From Alloalcanivorax xenomutans (GTDB lineage: Bacteria; Pseudomonadota; Gammaproteobacteria; Pseudomonadales; Alcanivoracaceae): a stretch of 64,000 nucleotides of DNA. The first letter of the stretch is position 1; every line of letters starts with the position of its first letter. The notes beneath the pieces were generated by a model. That model made no database searches. It had not been told where the DNA came from and saw nothing but the letters and a program-made list of their open reading frames with translations. Made by a program: the position numbers and the translations under genes. Of this stretch, positions 46,192-56,346 are shown piece by piece. The stretch covers positions 1-64,000 of the forward strand of contig NZ_OBMO01000020.1 of NCBI RefSeq assembly GCF_900217905.1. The letters are read 5' to 3'.

Positions 46192-46397
46192 AGTAAAAAA
46201 TTGCAACCGTGGCGCTATAGCCAGACATCAAAGGTTTTCTTCTTTCCGGAGCGGGTTATGCTGTGGCTTGTTGGGCGTTTCATCGTCCTCGTTTTTCAGG
46301 CTTGTTCCGGATCGTATCAAAGGAAATGCCGCCATTTGGCGATCACCGGCGCGGCGCGCCGGGATGACAACACGGGATGACAAAAAAGGGAGCTCCC

Positions 46398-47378
46398 ATG
46401 ACGCTGTACCGTCCACTTTCGTCCCAGCGGGGCCTGGCCCTGTGGCCATTGATTATTCTGCTTATCGTGATCGCCGCGCTGGCGGGAGCCGGCTGGTGGG
46501 GATGGCAGCAATGGCAGATCCTGGAAGGGCAGCGCAGTGGTCTGGAACAGCAGGTGGCCGGTTTGGAAAAACGGCTGGACCAGCAGGGTGAGGAAAGCCG
46601 GGAACAGCGTCAGGCGCTGGCGGCTTTGCGTCATACCCAGGAAGAAACCGAAGCCCGCATGGCGCGGGATCGCGAAAAGCTGAATGACATGAGCCAGGGC
46701 GGCCAGCGCCTGTGGCTGATCACCGAGGCGGAATCCCTGGCCAGTCTGGCCAGCCAGCGCCTGCTGCTCACCGGCGACGCCGAAGCGGCGCGGCGTTTGC
46801 TAAAAGCCGCCGATGAAACCCTGGCCCGTTTGGATGATCCGCAGACACTGCCGGCGCGCCGCGCTCTGGCCGCCGATATGGAAGCGCTCAACGCGGCCCT
46901 GCAGATGGACGTCCAGGCGCTGGTGCTGCGGCTCGGCGCGCTGCGCGAGCGCGTCGAGGAACTGGCGGTCCCGTTGCGTGAGCGCCCGCAAAACAGCAAC
47001 GCCGGTGATGACAACGCCAAGCCTTCCTGGTGGCAGCAATTTCTCTCCCATCTGCCGGTGAACATCCGCCATCACGATGACGCCGAGCCGCTGCCGATGA
47101 CGCAAAGCGAAGCGGCGCTGGTGCGGTTGAGCATCAATACCAGCCTGCAGCAGGCACAACTGGCGCTATTGCAGGGGCGCGCGGAGAGTTACGGACAGGC
47201 TCTGAACCAGGCCCGGGCAACCATCACACAGTGGTTCCGTGGAGACAACCCGGCCACGCGCCATCTGCTTTCCGCTCTGGATGAGCTGGACGAGGAAGCG
47301 GTCAGCCAGGCGCTGCCGGATATCGGCGGCGGTCTGGCGGCGATTCGTGAGCTCAAGCGCAAGGAGGGCGACGCATGA
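46398..47378 (+). CDS. hemX: HemX-like membrane protein of the heme operon
   Basis: The 326-residue protein has one N-terminal membrane helix (about residues 14-38, LWPLIILLIVIAALAGAG), a coiled coil (about 45-110) and an alpha-helical periplasmic domain. This is the HemX family, once misnamed uroporphyrin-III methyltransferase; no methyltransferase motifs are present. It probably organises or supports heme synthesis at the membrane, but the role is unproven. The ATG of MTLYRPL has GGGAG 7 nt upstream and is preferred over one 21 nt earlier. Its stop overlaps hemY by 4 bp. Confidence 0.88.
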   Translation: MTLYRPLSSQRGLALWPLIILLIVIAALAGAGWWGWQQWQILEGQRSGLEQQVAGLEKRLDQQGEESREQRQALAALRHTQEETEARMARDREKLNDMSQGGQRLWLITEAESLASLASQRLLLTGDAEAARRLLKAADETLARLDDPQTLPARRALAADMEALNAALQMDVQALVLRLGALRERVEELAVPLRERPQNSNAGDDNAKPSWWQQFLSHLPVNIRHHDDAEPLPMTQSEAALVRLSINTSLQQAQLALLQGRAESYGQALNQARATITQWFRGDNPATRHLLSALDELDEEAVSQALPDIGGGLAAIRELKRKEGDA

Positions 47379-48595
47379 AAAAAATTCTCCTGTTGCTGGT
47401 TCTGGCACTGATCGCGGCGGCGGCGCTGGGCCGATGGATGGCGGCGGATTCCGGATATCTGCTGTTGGTGCGCGGTAACTGGGAAATGGATACCACGCTG
47501 GGCTTCGCCGTGCTGGTGATGGTGCTGGCGGCGGTGGCGCTGGTGGTGGCGACCCTTATTCTCAACGGATTGTGGCAATTGGCCGAGCCGGTGCGGGCCA
47601 CCCGCCGGTTTCGTCAGTCGGTGGCCCGCCGCCGTCTGAAGAGCGGCCTGGTGCTGCTGGTGGATGGCGACATCAAAAAGGCGGAACGGCTGCTGAGCGC
47701 CGCCGGTCGGGAAGGCGACTGGCCGCTGGCGGCGTGGTTGTTGGCGGCGGAATGCGCCCGCGAGCGCGGTGACGGTGAGGCGCTGGAACAGTATCTGGGC
47801 GAAGCGTCGGCGGATCGCCGGGGGCTGCTGATGAGCGGTTTGATGCGGGCCCGGTTCGCTCTGGACGACGGCCAGCCGGAACAGGCCCGTCATGAGTTGG
47901 AAGCGCTGCTCAAACAGGCGCCCAACAATCGCCGGGTTCTGACACTGTACGCCGATGTGCTGGACCGGCTGCATGACTGGCCGGCGCTGTGCGATCTGAT
48001 TCCCCGGCTGCGCAAAGTGCTTGATGAGCAGAGCGTGGCGCGCCGCGAGCGCCGGGCCTGGCTGGCGCGGGTGCAGGAAGTGGCGCAGAAGCCCGGGTTC
48101 AATGATGCCGAGTCCCGCGCTGCTGAGTTGCGGCGGCTGTGGAAATCGGTGCCGGTGGCACTGAAGAATGATCCGGCGATGAAAGCCCGCTACGCCGGCT
48201 TCCTGGCGCAACTGGGGCAGGGCAAAGTGGCTCTGGGTCTGGTGCGCGAGCAACTGGGCAAGGAGTGGGATGACCGTTTGCCCCCGGTTCTGGAGGCCAT
48301 CGACGATGTGCCGCCGGATGACTTGCTGCAGGTTCTGGAAGGATGGCTGGCGGAACGGCCCGGTAATGCCGCGGTGTTGATCACCGCCGGACGGGTGGCG
48401 CTGAAAGCGCGTTTGTGGGGCAAGGCGCAGAGCTTCTTCGAGGCCGCCGCCAATTCCAGCCAGAGCGCCACCGCCCTGGCGGAGCTGGCGCGGCTGTATC
48501 GGGCGCTGGGCGATCACGGCAAAGCGGATCAGGCGCTGGAGCGCCGGGTTTCCCGGTTGGACAGCGAGTTGCCGTCCCTGCCGATGCCGAACTGA
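47375..48595 (+). CDS. hemY: HemY TPR membrane protein
   Basis: The 406-residue protein has two N-terminal membrane helices (residues 4-20 and about 44-66) with the HemY_N pattern, followed by tetratricopeptide repeats to the C-terminus. It is the proteobacterial HemY, distinct from the protoporphyrinogen oxidase of the same name in Gram-positives. The function is thought to be a scaffold in late heme synthesis. It is coupled to hemX and ends the hemCDXY group. Confidence 0.9.
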   Translation: MKKILLLLVLALIAAAALGRWMAADSGYLLLVRGNWEMDTTLGFAVLVMVLAAVALVVATLILNGLWQLAEPVRATRRFRQSVARRRLKSGLVLLVDGDIKKAERLLSAAGREGDWPLAAWLLAAECARERGDGEALEQYLGEASADRRGLLMSGLMRARFALDDGQPEQARHELEALLKQAPNNRRVLTLYADVLDRLHDWPALCDLIPRLRKVLDEQSVARRERRAWLARVQEVAQKPGFNDAESRAAELRRLWKSVPVALKNDPAMKARYAGFLAQLGQGKVALGLVREQLGKEWDDRLPPVLEAIDDVPPDDLLQVLEGWLAERPGNAAVLITAGRVALKARLWGKAQSFFEAAANSSQSATALAELARLYRALGDHGKADQALERRVSRLDSELPSLPMPN

Positions 48596-48638
48596 ACAGA
48601 CCGGTCAGCTCCCACAGAAGCCGGGCGGTGAATTTCTA

Positions 48639-49184
48639 TTACCGGGTCGCGCCAGTCAAACCGTTCGCGATGCCATCCGCCACCGCGTTCCAGCCTTCAT
48701 CCAATTGCTCCACCAGAGCCGGATAGCCGTCCCGTTGCAGCGGCCGCCGTTCCAGGAAGTGCGTACCGGCACGATCGCCCTGATCACCCAGGAAACGCCA
48801 TTGCCCCTCGATCACCGCCTCGCCTTCGGCGGTGCCCTGGAAACGGGTGACCAGCACTTCCAGGCGTCCGGGAGCGGCAACCCCGGCCCGGGCCAGCCGA
48901 GCCGCCAGTGAACGCGCCAATTGCCGGGGCAGCGGTTCCGCCCATTGGTGTTGGCGGGCGGCACGCACTTCCACCGCGCTGGTTTGCATGACCACCCCCG
49001 ACTGATCCAGATAGCCGGCGGTGTCCAGCCGGATGTCCGGCAATTCCCCGCGAAGCGCGGACTGCGCCGCGCCCGGCAGCAGATACTGGACCGAGGGGCC
49101 GGCGGGGTTGCTGGCGCAGGCGGCCAGCAATGTCGCCAGCAACGGTAGAACGAGAACAAGTCTAACGGGCCGCTTTCGGCTCAT
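48639..49184 (-). CDS. pqiC: PqiC outer-membrane lipoprotein
   Basis: The 181-residue lipoprotein has a signal peptide with lipobox LLAAC (Cys about 23) and the ABC-transport auxiliary (DUF330/PqiC) domain. PqiC docks the PqiB needle at the outer membrane for lipid transport across the periplasm. It overlaps the pqiB 3' end by 23 bp and is last in the pqiABC operon. Confidence 0.88.
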   Translation of the reverse strand: MSRKRPVRLVLVLPLLATLLAACASNPAGPSVQYLLPGAAQSALRGELPDIRLDTAGYLDQSGVVMQTSAVEVRAARQHQWAEPLPRQLARSLAARLARAGVAAPGRLEVLVTRFQGTAEGEAVIEGQWRFLGDQGDRAGTHFLERRPLQRDGYPALVEQLDEGWNAVADGIANGLTGATR

Positions 49185-50802
49185 AATCCGGCTCCGGGTC
49201 AGTGCTGAAAATCAGGGCGTTGGGGTGTTCCTTGAGGGTCCGCATCAAGGGCTCGGCGTCGCGCAGCAACTGTTCCATTCGCTGCAAGGTCCCGGACAGC
49301 TGCCGATAGGCGTCGGAGCCGGGTTCCAGACCCGCCAGGGTTTTCTCCAGGGCACTCAGAGTGTCGTTGAGACGCTCCGGCATGCCGGCCACCGCCGGAT
49401 CCTCAAGCAGTTGCCGCAGCCGTTCGGCGGTACCGGCGAAGGCCTTGAGCGTGGATTCCGAGGCCGCCAGATTGCGGTCCAATTTGTTGCCGATCTGTTC
49501 CAGCGGCAGGCTGTTGATCTTGTCCATCAACTCGGCCACCTGGCTTTCCAACTGAGCCAGCCCCCCGGTAGTGCTGGGGAAGACCTGAACCCCCTCAAAT
49601 CGGGCTTGCTCGAATGGCTCGGCATTGCGCTGGAAATTCAGGTCCACGAACAGGGCGCCGGTCAGCAGGTTGCCGGATTTGAGCGTGGCGCGCAGGCCAT
49701 GATCGAACATGCGATTCAGGCGGCCGCGCCATTCGTCCAGGTCCGCTTCCTCATCTTCGAGAATCCGCTGAGGCTCGATGCGAATCAGCACCGGAATGGC
49801 GAAACGCGTCAGCGTCTCCGGCTGGTCAGCGGTGAAGTGCCAGGGCACCTGCTCCACCGTGCCCAGCCGCACGCCCCGGTATTCCACCGGCGCTCCCCGG
49901 CGCAGGCCGCGCACCGAGTCCTGCACCAGCAGCACGTATTCCAGGTACTGGTCGAACAGACCGCGCCGGGCGGCTTCCTCGTCGGCGTACAGTTCGAATT
50001 CACTATCCGGCTTGGCCGGCGCGCCGGCGGGCATGTCCTGATCCGGCACGCCGAAGGTGATGCCGCCGCCGATCAACGTCTCCATGGATTGCATGCCTAC
50101 TTTGAAACCACCGGAGTCCAGTTGCAGTGTGACGCCGGATACGTTCCAGAAGCGCACGCTCTCGGTGACCAGGACGTCGTAGGGCTGCTCGATGAAGATG
50201 CGGTGGCGAATGATCTTTTCCGCGGCCAGGAATTCGGTGTCCACCACCCGGCCCACGGTGAGATTGCGGTAGGTGACCGGATCGCCGGTGGCGACGCTGC
50301 TGCCGGGGCGGGCGTTCAGCGTCAGATACAGGCCCTTGGCGCCGGCTTCGGTGATCGGTGGTTTTTCTTCCACCTGGAAGCGGCGCTTTTCCTTCTTGCC
50401 GTCGCCGGGCTGCAATTCGATATAAGCGCCGGAGAGCACCGTGCCGAGACCGCTGATGCCCTCCCGGCCGATCCGCGGTTTCACCACCCAGAAACGGGTC
50501 TTGTCGTTGAGCATGCGGGCGGTGTCCTGCTGCATGCGCACCGTCACCAGGGTATGACTGAGATCCTCGGACAGCGCCACTTCCTCCACCTGGCCCACCT
50601 GCACATTGCGGGTTTTCACCGAGGTCTTGCCGGCCTCGATGCCTTCCGCGTCGGTCATTTTCAACACCACGGTGGGGCCCTGGCTGGCCCAATGGTCGAA
50701 AGCCAGCCACAGACCGATCAGCAGGGCACCCAGCGGGATCAGCCACACCGGCGAGAGTTTCGGGCGCCGTTCAGGCGCGGCGTTCGAGGGTGTCGTAGTC
50801 AT
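49162..50802 (-). CDS. pqiB: PqiB MCE-domain protein
   Basis: The 546-residue protein has an N-terminal membrane helix (about residues 20-38) and three MCE domains of about 110 residues each, spanning about 40-400 (QGPTVVLKMTDAEGIEAGKT; RPGSSVATGDPVTYRNLTVG; SVRGLRRGAPVEYRGVRLG). A C-terminal helical region follows, which forms the needle of the lipid tunnel. It overlaps pqiA by 32 bp, so the operon is compact. The expected role is lipid traffic between inner and outer membranes. Confidence 0.93.
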   Translation of the reverse strand: MTTTPSNAAPERRPKLSPVWLIPLGALLIGLWLAFDHWASQGPTVVLKMTDAEGIEAGKTSVKTRNVQVGQVEEVALSEDLSHTLVTVRMQQDTARMLNDKTRFWVVKPRIGREGISGLGTVLSGAYIELQPGDGKKEKRRFQVEEKPPITEAGAKGLYLTLNARPGSSVATGDPVTYRNLTVGRVVDTEFLAAEKIIRHRIFIEQPYDVLVTESVRFWNVSGVTLQLDSGGFKVGMQSMETLIGGGITFGVPDQDMPAGAPAKPDSEFELYADEEAARRGLFDQYLEYVLLVQDSVRGLRRGAPVEYRGVRLGTVEQVPWHFTADQPETLTRFAIPVLIRIEPQRILEDEEADLDEWRGRLNRMFDHGLRATLKSGNLLTGALFVDLNFQRNAEPFEQARFEGVQVFPSTTGGLAQLESQVAELMDKINSLPLEQIGNKLDRNLAASESTLKAFAGTAERLRQLLEDPAVAGMPERLNDTLSALEKTLAGLEPGSDAYRQLSGTLQRMEQLLRDAEPLMRTLKEHPNALIFSTDPEPDYEPKAAR

Positions 50803-52054
50803 CCGTTCGTCGCTGTTGTTGGTCCCAGATCAGGCGCGGGTCGAAGCTGTGCGCGGCCAGCATGGTGAGAATCACCACGGCGGCGAACGCCATCCCTCCC
50901 GGGCCGGGGTCGATGGACATCAGATTACCCAGGCGCACCAGCGCCACCACGATGGCCACCACGAAAACATCGATCATCGACCAGCGGCCGATCCATTCGG
51001 TAAAGCGATACAGCGCCATTTGCGCCGGCATATCCAGAGGTTTCTCGCGGCGGCTGGCCAGACACAACCAGCCCAGCGCCAGGATTTTGCCGAACGGCAC
51101 CACCACGCTGGCGGTGAAGATCACCAGGGCAATGGGCCAGTCACCATGAGCGATGAATTGTAGTACACCGGAAATGATGGTGGCCGGTTGAGTGTTGCCG
51201 AGGCTGGTGGTCACCATGATCGGATACAGATGGGCCGGGAAACAGGCGATGGTGGCCGCCAGCAGATAGGCCAGGGTGCGCTGGATGCTGTCCGGGTACC
51301 GTGAATGCAGACGCGCGGAACAACGGTCGCAGTGCTGATGTTCGATGGGCTGCAACTGGCTGCATTGCTCGCAGCCCTGGTAATGCTGCAGCCGCGCGGA
51401 CAGTCCCGGACGCAGAGCGGGCGGCGCTTGTGGCGGTCCCTCAAGGCGTGTCCACAACACCAGGGGATTGACCCGTTGCACCACCATCAACAGGAACAGG
51501 GCGAAGCCGGCGAAGGTCCAGAACCCCGGTTTCAGGAATACCTCCGCCATGCCGATGATCTTGACCAGACTGACCAGCGCGGCGATGGCGAAGACATCGG
51601 CCATCATCCACGGTTTGCAGTAATGCAGGGCGCGGATCAGCGTGCGGGTGCCCGGCAGACGGGGGTGCCGGCCCAGACTGAATTCGATCCACAATACCGC
51701 CAGCAGATACAACGCCGGCAACACCACGATGGTGCCGAACACCAGCAAACCCAGTTCCGGATGGTGGAAGGCGGCCAGTTTGGTGGCGGCGTCGAGCACG
51801 GTCATGCTTTCGCCGATACCGGAGCGTTGGAATTCGATATAAGGAAACGACAGCGCCACGGCCAGCATTACCAGCGCGGCGACGGCCAGGGCCGGGGTCA
51901 GATGACGATCCTCCGGCGGGCGCACCAGCGGGTGCCGGCAGCGCGGGCAGCGCACCCATTGCCCCTTGTCCGGTGCCGAGACCCGCAGCACCAGGTCGCA
52001 TTCCGGGCAGGCGACCAGGGTCTCGGGTTTCGAGGCTGTGTTCGGATCGTCCAT
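50771..52054 (-). CDS. pqiA: PqiA inner-membrane protein
   Basis: The 427-residue protein has two PqiA domains, each with zinc-ribbon-like cysteines (CPECDLVLRV..CPRC near residue 18-35 and CEQCSQLQP..CDRC near 225). Each is followed by four membrane helices. It forms the inner-membrane part of the PqiABC system. I chose the ATG of MDDPNTASKPE; a TTG 24 nt upstream opens the frame further. It is the first gene of the operon. Confidence 0.93.
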   Translation of the reverse strand: MDDPNTASKPETLVACPECDLVLRVSAPDKGQWVRCPRCRHPLVRPPEDRHLTPALAVAALVMLAVALSFPYIEFQRSGIGESMTVLDAATKLAAFHHPELGLLVFGTIVVLPALYLLAVLWIEFSLGRHPRLPGTRTLIRALHYCKPWMMADVFAIAALVSLVKIIGMAEVFLKPGFWTFAGFALFLLMVVQRVNPLVLWTRLEGPPQAPPALRPGLSARLQHYQGCEQCSQLQPIEHQHCDRCSARLHSRYPDSIQRTLAYLLAATIACFPAHLYPIMVTTSLGNTQPATIISGVLQFIAHGDWPIALVIFTASVVVPFGKILALGWLCLASRREKPLDMPAQMALYRFTEWIGRWSMIDVFVVAIVVALVRLGNLMSIDPGPGGMAFAAVVILTMLAAHSFDPRLIWDQQQRRTDDYDTLERRA

Positions 52055-52222
52055 GGGCCAAGGGGTCCGCGCTGACAAACAGTGCCCATTGTGCCGTCTG
52101 GCCGGGCCCGGAGCCAGACGGCGGGGCGCTCCTCGGCATGCGCCGATGCCGGATTATTCAATTTTTTCGAGATATTTTGTTGGGACCGTGCGCCGACTGG
52201 CGCCCGGCGAGTGCACGGGACC

Positions 52223-53218
52223 TCAATCGCGGGGCGCGTAATCGAACACGTCGGAATGCATGTTGCTGGCCGGAACCCCTTCTTCCACCAGGGCATCGTG
52301 CACCGCCCACACCATGGCCGGTGAGCCGCCGATGTAGAACAGCGGTTGCTCGGGCTGTTCCAACGCTTCCAGAGCGGCCTCGTGAACCAGCCCCTGGGCA
52401 TGCCCGGGTTTGCTGATGTCGGACAGCGCGGTGACCGCGTGGAAGTCCGGCAACGCGTCCTGCCATTGGGAGGGCAGGTCAGGCAGGTACAGGTCCTGTT
52501 CGGTGCGGGCACCCCAGAACAGCCGTACCGGATGTTCGAAGCCGACCTGGATCAGGCGTTCGATCATCGCCTTCACCGGCGCGAAACCGGTGGAGCCGCA
52601 AATAAACCACAGTGGACGAGGCGGCGGGGTGTCCAGGTAGCGCAGGCCCTGGGGCAGGATCACCGACACCGTGCTGGCGTCGGCCAGGTCCGCCATGATG
52701 CGGCGGGCGCCGGGGTTGTCGTGGCCGTGACGGATATGCAGTTCCAATTCACGGCCGCCGGGGGCGTTGGCGATGGAAAACGGGTACTGCCCGTGGGGCA
52801 GGTCGAGAATCAGGTATTGGCCGGCGTACCAATGGGCCTGTCGGCCCGCGGGTAGTCGCAACCAGATCCGACTGACGTCGTGGTTGAGGGGCTCCCGCTG
52901 ACGAATTTGGCAACGCAGAGTCTGCTCCGGAATTTCTCCGGGGGCGGTTATATCTGGCACATCGATCTCGCAGTCGCTGATCGGAAAGGCCACGCAGTAT
53001 AGCACCGCATCGGCGCCGCTTTCTCCCGCGCTCAGCGGGCCGCCAGGGCGGGTCAGGAGTACGCTGCCGCGCCCGAGGCGCCCTTCGCAGCGCCGGCAGA
53101 CGCCATTGCGGCAGGCGTGAGGAAAACCGAATCCGGCTTCCCGGGCGGCTTCCAGAATGGTCTTCGATCCCGGGCAGTCCAGGGTGTGCCGCTGGTTGAT
53201 GCGTATGCGGTACGGCAT
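52223..53218 (-). CDS. 2Fe-2S ferredoxin / FAD / NAD oxidoreductase
   Basis: The 331-residue flavoprotein reductase has an N-terminal plant-type ferredoxin (residues 1-90, cluster cysteines in HACRNGVCRRC plus C in LYCVAFP). An FAD-binding barrel spans about 105-200 (GQYLILDLPHGQYPFSIAN) and an NAD(P) domain about 205-331 (PLWFICGSTGFAPVKAMIE). It resembles CDP-6-deoxy-delta-3,4-glucoseen reductases and oxygenase reductase components. It would deliver electrons to an unknown partner. It follows the methyltransferase by 42 bp. Confidence 0.9.
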   Translation of the reverse strand: MPYRIRINQRHTLDCPGSKTILEAAREAGFGFPHACRNGVCRRCEGRLGRGSVLLTRPGGPLSAGESGADAVLYCVAFPISDCEIDVPDITAPGEIPEQTLRCQIRQREPLNHDVSRIWLRLPAGRQAHWYAGQYLILDLPHGQYPFSIANAPGGRELELHIRHGHDNPGARRIMADLADASTVSVILPQGLRYLDTPPPRPLWFICGSTGFAPVKAMIERLIQVGFEHPVRLFWGARTEQDLYLPDLPSQWQDALPDFHAVTALSDISKPGHAQGLVHEAALEALEQPEQPLFYIGGSPAMVWAVHDALVEEGVPASNMHSDVFDYAPRD

Positions 53219-53260
53219 GGCATGATGCGGGGCGCCAGGCGCCCCCGTCGGCTCAGGTGG

Positions 53261-53956
53261 TCAGCCCACCTTGCGGCCGGTAATGATGCTTTTCACATGT
53301 TCCAGGTCGGCCCAGGCGCCTTCGGCGAAGATCTTCTTCACGTCTTCCACCACCGCGGCGTAGCCGTATCGGGGATGGGCGTCGTGCACCGCCACCCGGG
53401 CTCCGGGGTTGAGGAACGGCTCGAAGTCCTTGAAGTCCTGGTAGGCCTGCTCGTGGTTGCCGTCGATCCACAGAAAGTCGATTTTCACTTCCGGATTCCA
53501 GTTGCGGGCGGCTTCCTGGGAAAAGCCCTCGATCAGCTCGAACATGCCGTCGAAGCCGTTGCGCTTGAGGCGCTGCTCCACCAGGGATTTGGTCGGTTTA
53601 TTCTCCAGCGGCACACAGTCGTCGGTGAGCTCTTCCTGCTTGTCCAGGTCGGAGTTGAACGGGTCGATGGCGTAGATCTTGCCGCCCTTCTTGCGCAAAC
53701 CGTTGAGCAGGTAGCTGGTGGACAGACCGCCGTAGCAGCCGATTTCCACGATCACGCCGCCGGCGGGGACCTGACTGGCCCACTCGGTGAGCATGCCGGC
53801 CTCGGTGTGGCGAATCATGCCGCCGTAGGCGCGCTTGTCGTATTTGCGGCCTTTCAGCAGGCCCACCAGATTGTGGTACAGCGGACGTGAAAAGCCGCTG
53901 ACCAGCTTCGGGCCCTTGTCGGACCAGGCTTTTTCCAGAAATTCGTTAACCGACAT
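53261..53956 (-). CDS. Class I SAM-dependent methyltransferase (Methyltransf_24-like)
   Basis: The 231-residue protein has motif I VIVEIGCYGGLSTSYLL (about residues 65-80), acidic motif II in KIYAIDPFNSD, and DFLWIDGNHEQAYQDFKDF with GARVAVHDAH. This is the pattern of the Methyltransf_24 / rhamnosyl-O-methyltransferase-like group. The start is the ATG of MSVNEFLEKAW, with GAGGA upstream. It sits between MAPEG (8 bp upstream) and ferredoxin-reductase genes. The substrate is unknown. Confidence 0.82.
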   Translation of the reverse strand: MSVNEFLEKAWSDKGPKLVSGFSRPLYHNLVGLLKGRKYDKRAYGGMIRHTEAGMLTEWASQVPAGGVIVEIGCYGGLSTSYLLNGLRKKGGKIYAIDPFNSDLDKQEELTDDCVPLENKPTKSLVEQRLKRNGFDGMFELIEGFSQEAARNWNPEVKIDFLWIDGNHEQAYQDFKDFEPFLNPGARVAVHDAHPRYGYAAVVEDVKKIFAEGAWADLEHVKSIITGRKVG

Positions 53957-53964
53957 GAGAATCC

Positions 53965-54351
53965 TCAGGCACCGGTGCCAATAAAGAGTGCAATGATACA
54001 GCCGATGCCGAAAAACCACACCAGGGAGCGGGCGCTGGCCCAGTCGGCGATGTAGCAGACACCGTACATGACACGGCTCAAGACAAAGGCGACGGCAATG
54101 CCGTCGAGGGTGGGTTGCGGCGCGGTTTGCGCCAGATGGGCGATGATCACCGCGGCGGCGAAAGCCGGGGTGATTTCGAAACTGTTCTGTTGAGCCCAGT
54201 GCGCGCGCTTGCGGCTGCCCTCCAGCGTCTCCAGGAATTCACGCGGATTGTGGTTCTGACGCGGCCCGAAGCCGCCCAGGAACTTGGCGAAGCCGGTGAA
54301 GACGTAGGGCAGCAGGATGGCCGCCAGAACGCACCAATAAGCCAGGGTCAT
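53965..54351 (-). CDS. MAPEG-family membrane protein
   Basis: The 128-residue protein has four hydrophobic helices and the MAPEG pattern with PRxxN-type segment FGPRQNHNPREFLETLEG near residue 30-47, and ARSLVWFFGIGCIIAL at the C-terminus. The family includes membrane glutathione transferases and eicosanoid enzymes; bacterial members are mostly uncharacterised. It is first in the MAPEG-methyltransferase-reductase operon. Confidence 0.85.
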   Translation of the reverse strand: MTLAYWCVLAAILLPYVFTGFAKFLGGFGPRQNHNPREFLETLEGSRKRAHWAQQNSFEITPAFAAAVIIAHLAQTAPQPTLDGIAVAFVLSRVMYGVCYIADWASARSLVWFFGIGCIIALFIGTGA

Positions 54352-54439
54352 GAGTGCTTCCTCTCTGATCGGTTTCGCGCATCATAGCGCGGCGGATCGC
54401 CGGCTCCCATGACCGCCGCGCCCACGCCCGCCCGCCGAT

Positions 54440-54480
54440 TCGCGGCCAAGCGGCCCGGGCGGCGTTCCGCTTGGCCGCGA
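54440..54480. terminator. Hairpin after ilvD
   Basis: Perfect 14-bp arms (TCGCGGCCAAGCGG / CCGCTTGGCCGCGA) flank a 13-nt loop, 19 nt after the ilvD stop. No T-run follows on the ilvD strand. Confidence 0.55.
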
Positions 54481-54498
54481 TGGCGGCCGATATCCTCC

Positions 54499-56346
54499 TT
54501 ACTCCCCGATCTGGCTGAGATCGCGCACCGCGCCACGATCGGCGCTGGTGGCCAGGGCGGCGTAGGCCTTGAGTGCGGTGGAGACGCTGCGCTGGCGGAT
54601 TTCCTTGGGCTTCCAGGCCAGCTTGCCGCGTTTTTCCATGCGCTCACGCCGTTGGGCCAGTTCGTCATCGCTGATGGCCAGGTGGATGCGGCGACTGGGG
54701 ATATCAATCTCGATGGTGTCGCCTTCCTCGACCAGCCCGATGGCGCCGCCTTCCGCCGCTTCCGGCGAGGCATGGCCGATGGACAGACCGGAGGTGCCGC
54801 CGGAGAAGCGGCCGTCGGTGAGCAGCGCGCAGCTCTTGCCCAGGCCCTTGGATTTCAGGTAGCTGGTGGGGTAGAGCATTTCCTGCATGCCGGGCCCGCC
54901 TTTCGGGCCCTCGTAGCGGATCACCACGACGTCACCGGCGACGATCTGATTACCGAGGATGGCGCGTACCGCGGAATCCTGGGACTCGAACACCCGGGCG
55001 CGGCCGGTGAAGGTGAGAATGGACTCGTCGACGCCGGCGGTTTTGACGATACAGCCCCGCTCGGCGATGTTTCCGTAGAGCACCGCCAGACCACCATCCT
55101 TGCTGTAGGCATGCTCGTAGTCACGGATACAACCGTTGGCGCGATCGATATCGAGACTCTCCCAGCGGGTGTCCTGGCTGAAGGCGGTCTGGGTGGGGAT
55201 GCCGGCGGGGCCGGCGCTGTACATCTTTTTCACCGCGTCGTCGCCGGTGCGCATCACGTCGTATTTTTCCAGCGCCTCGGCCACCGTGGCGGAGTGCACC
55301 ATGGGCAGATCCCGGTGCAGCAGGCCTGCGCGGTCCAACTCGCCCAGGATGGCCATGACGCCGCCGGCGCGGTGCACATCTTCCATATGGTATTTCTGGG
55401 TCGCCGGGGCCACCTTGGACAAGCACGGCACCTTGCGGCTGAGGCGGTCGATGTCTTCCATGGTGAAGTTCACTTCACCTTCCTGGGCGGCGGCCAGCAA
55501 GTGCAGCACGGTATTGGTGGAGCCGCCCATGGCGATGTCCAGACTCATGGCGTTCTCGAACGCCCGGTGGGAGGCGATATTACGCGGCAGCACGCTGTCC
55601 ATGTCCTGCTCGTAGTAGAGCCGGGCCAGATCGACGATGCGGCGGCCGGCTTCCAGGAACAGTTCGCGGCGATCGGCGTGGGTGGCCAGCAATGAACCGT
55701 TGCCCGGCAGCGACAGGCCCAGGGCCTCGGTCAGACAGTTCATGGAATTGGCGGTGAACATGCCGGAACAGGAGCCGCAGGTGGGGCAAGCGGAACGTTC
55801 CACTTCGTGCACGGTTTCGTCGTCGACGCTGTCATCGGCGGCCATTACCATGGCGTCCACCAAATCCAGTTTGTGCTCGGCCAGTTTGGTCTTGCCCGCT
55901 TCCATCGGGCCGCCGGAAACAAAAATAACCGGGATATTCAGCCGCATGGCGGCCATCAGCATACCGGGGGTGATCTTGTCACAGTTGGAGATGCAGACCA
56001 TGGCGTCGGCGCAGTGGGCGTTGACCATGTACTCCACCGAGTCGGCGATGATATCGCGGCTGGGCAGCGAGTAGAGCATGCCGTCGTGGCCCATGGCGAT
56101 GCCGTCGTCCACCGCGATGGTGTTGAATTCCTTGGCGATGCCGCCCGCTCTTTCCACTTCCTCGGCCACCAGCTGGCCCAGATCCTTCAGGTGCACGTGC
56201 CCGGGCACGAACTGGGTGAAGGAGTTGGCGATGGCGATGATCGGCTTGCCGAAATCACCGTCTTTCATGCCGGTGGCGCGCCACAGGGCGCGGGCCCCGG
56301 CCATGTTGCGGCCGTGGGTGGTGGTGCGGGAGCGGTACTCGGGCAT
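54499..56346 (-). CDS. ilvD: Dihydroxyacid dehydratase
   Basis: The 615-residue Fe-S dehydratase of branched-chain amino acid synthesis has the expected length. Cluster cysteines are in [11 protein letters not shown] (about residue 122) and [19 protein letters not shown] (about 195). The conserved C-terminal [14 protein letters not shown] is present. The start is [19 protein letters not shown]. It is a single-gene unit facing away from a small lipoprotein gene. Confidence 0.97.
   Translation of the reverse strand: MPEYRSRTTTHGRNMAGARALWRATGMKDGDFGKPIIAIANSFTQFVPGHVHLKDLGQLVAEEVERAGGIAKEFNTIAVDDGIAMGHDGMLYSLPSRDIIADSVEYMVNAHCADAMVCISNCDKITPGMLMAAMRLNIPVIFVSGGPMEAGKTKLAEHKLDLVDAMVMAADDSVDDETVHEVERSACPTCGSCSGMFTANSMNCLTEALGLSLPGNGSLLATHADRRELFLEAGRRIVDLARLYYEQDMDSVLPRNIASHRAFENAMSLDIAMGGSTNTVLHLLAAAQEGEVNFTMEDIDRLSRKVPCLSKVAPATQKYHMEDVHRAGGVMAILGELDRAGLLHRDLPMVHSATVAEALEKYDVMRTGDDAVKKMYSAGPAGIPTQTAFSQDTRWESLDIDRANGCIRDYEHAYSKDGGLAVLYGNIAERGCIVKTAGVDESILTFTGRARVFESQDSAVRAILGNQIVAGDVVVIRYEGPKGGPGMQEMLYPTSYLKSKGLGKSCALLTDGRFSGGTSGLSIGHASPEAAEGGAIGLVEEGDTIEIDIPSRRIHLAISDDELAQRRERMEKRGKLAWKPKEIRQRSVSTALKAYAALATSADRGAVRDLSQIGE

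Noticed and set aside
46192-46397. Possible small gene between hemD and hemX
   Set aside because: Short frames here lack ribosome-binding sites and recognisable sequence; I see only non-coding DNA, perhaps an internal promoter.
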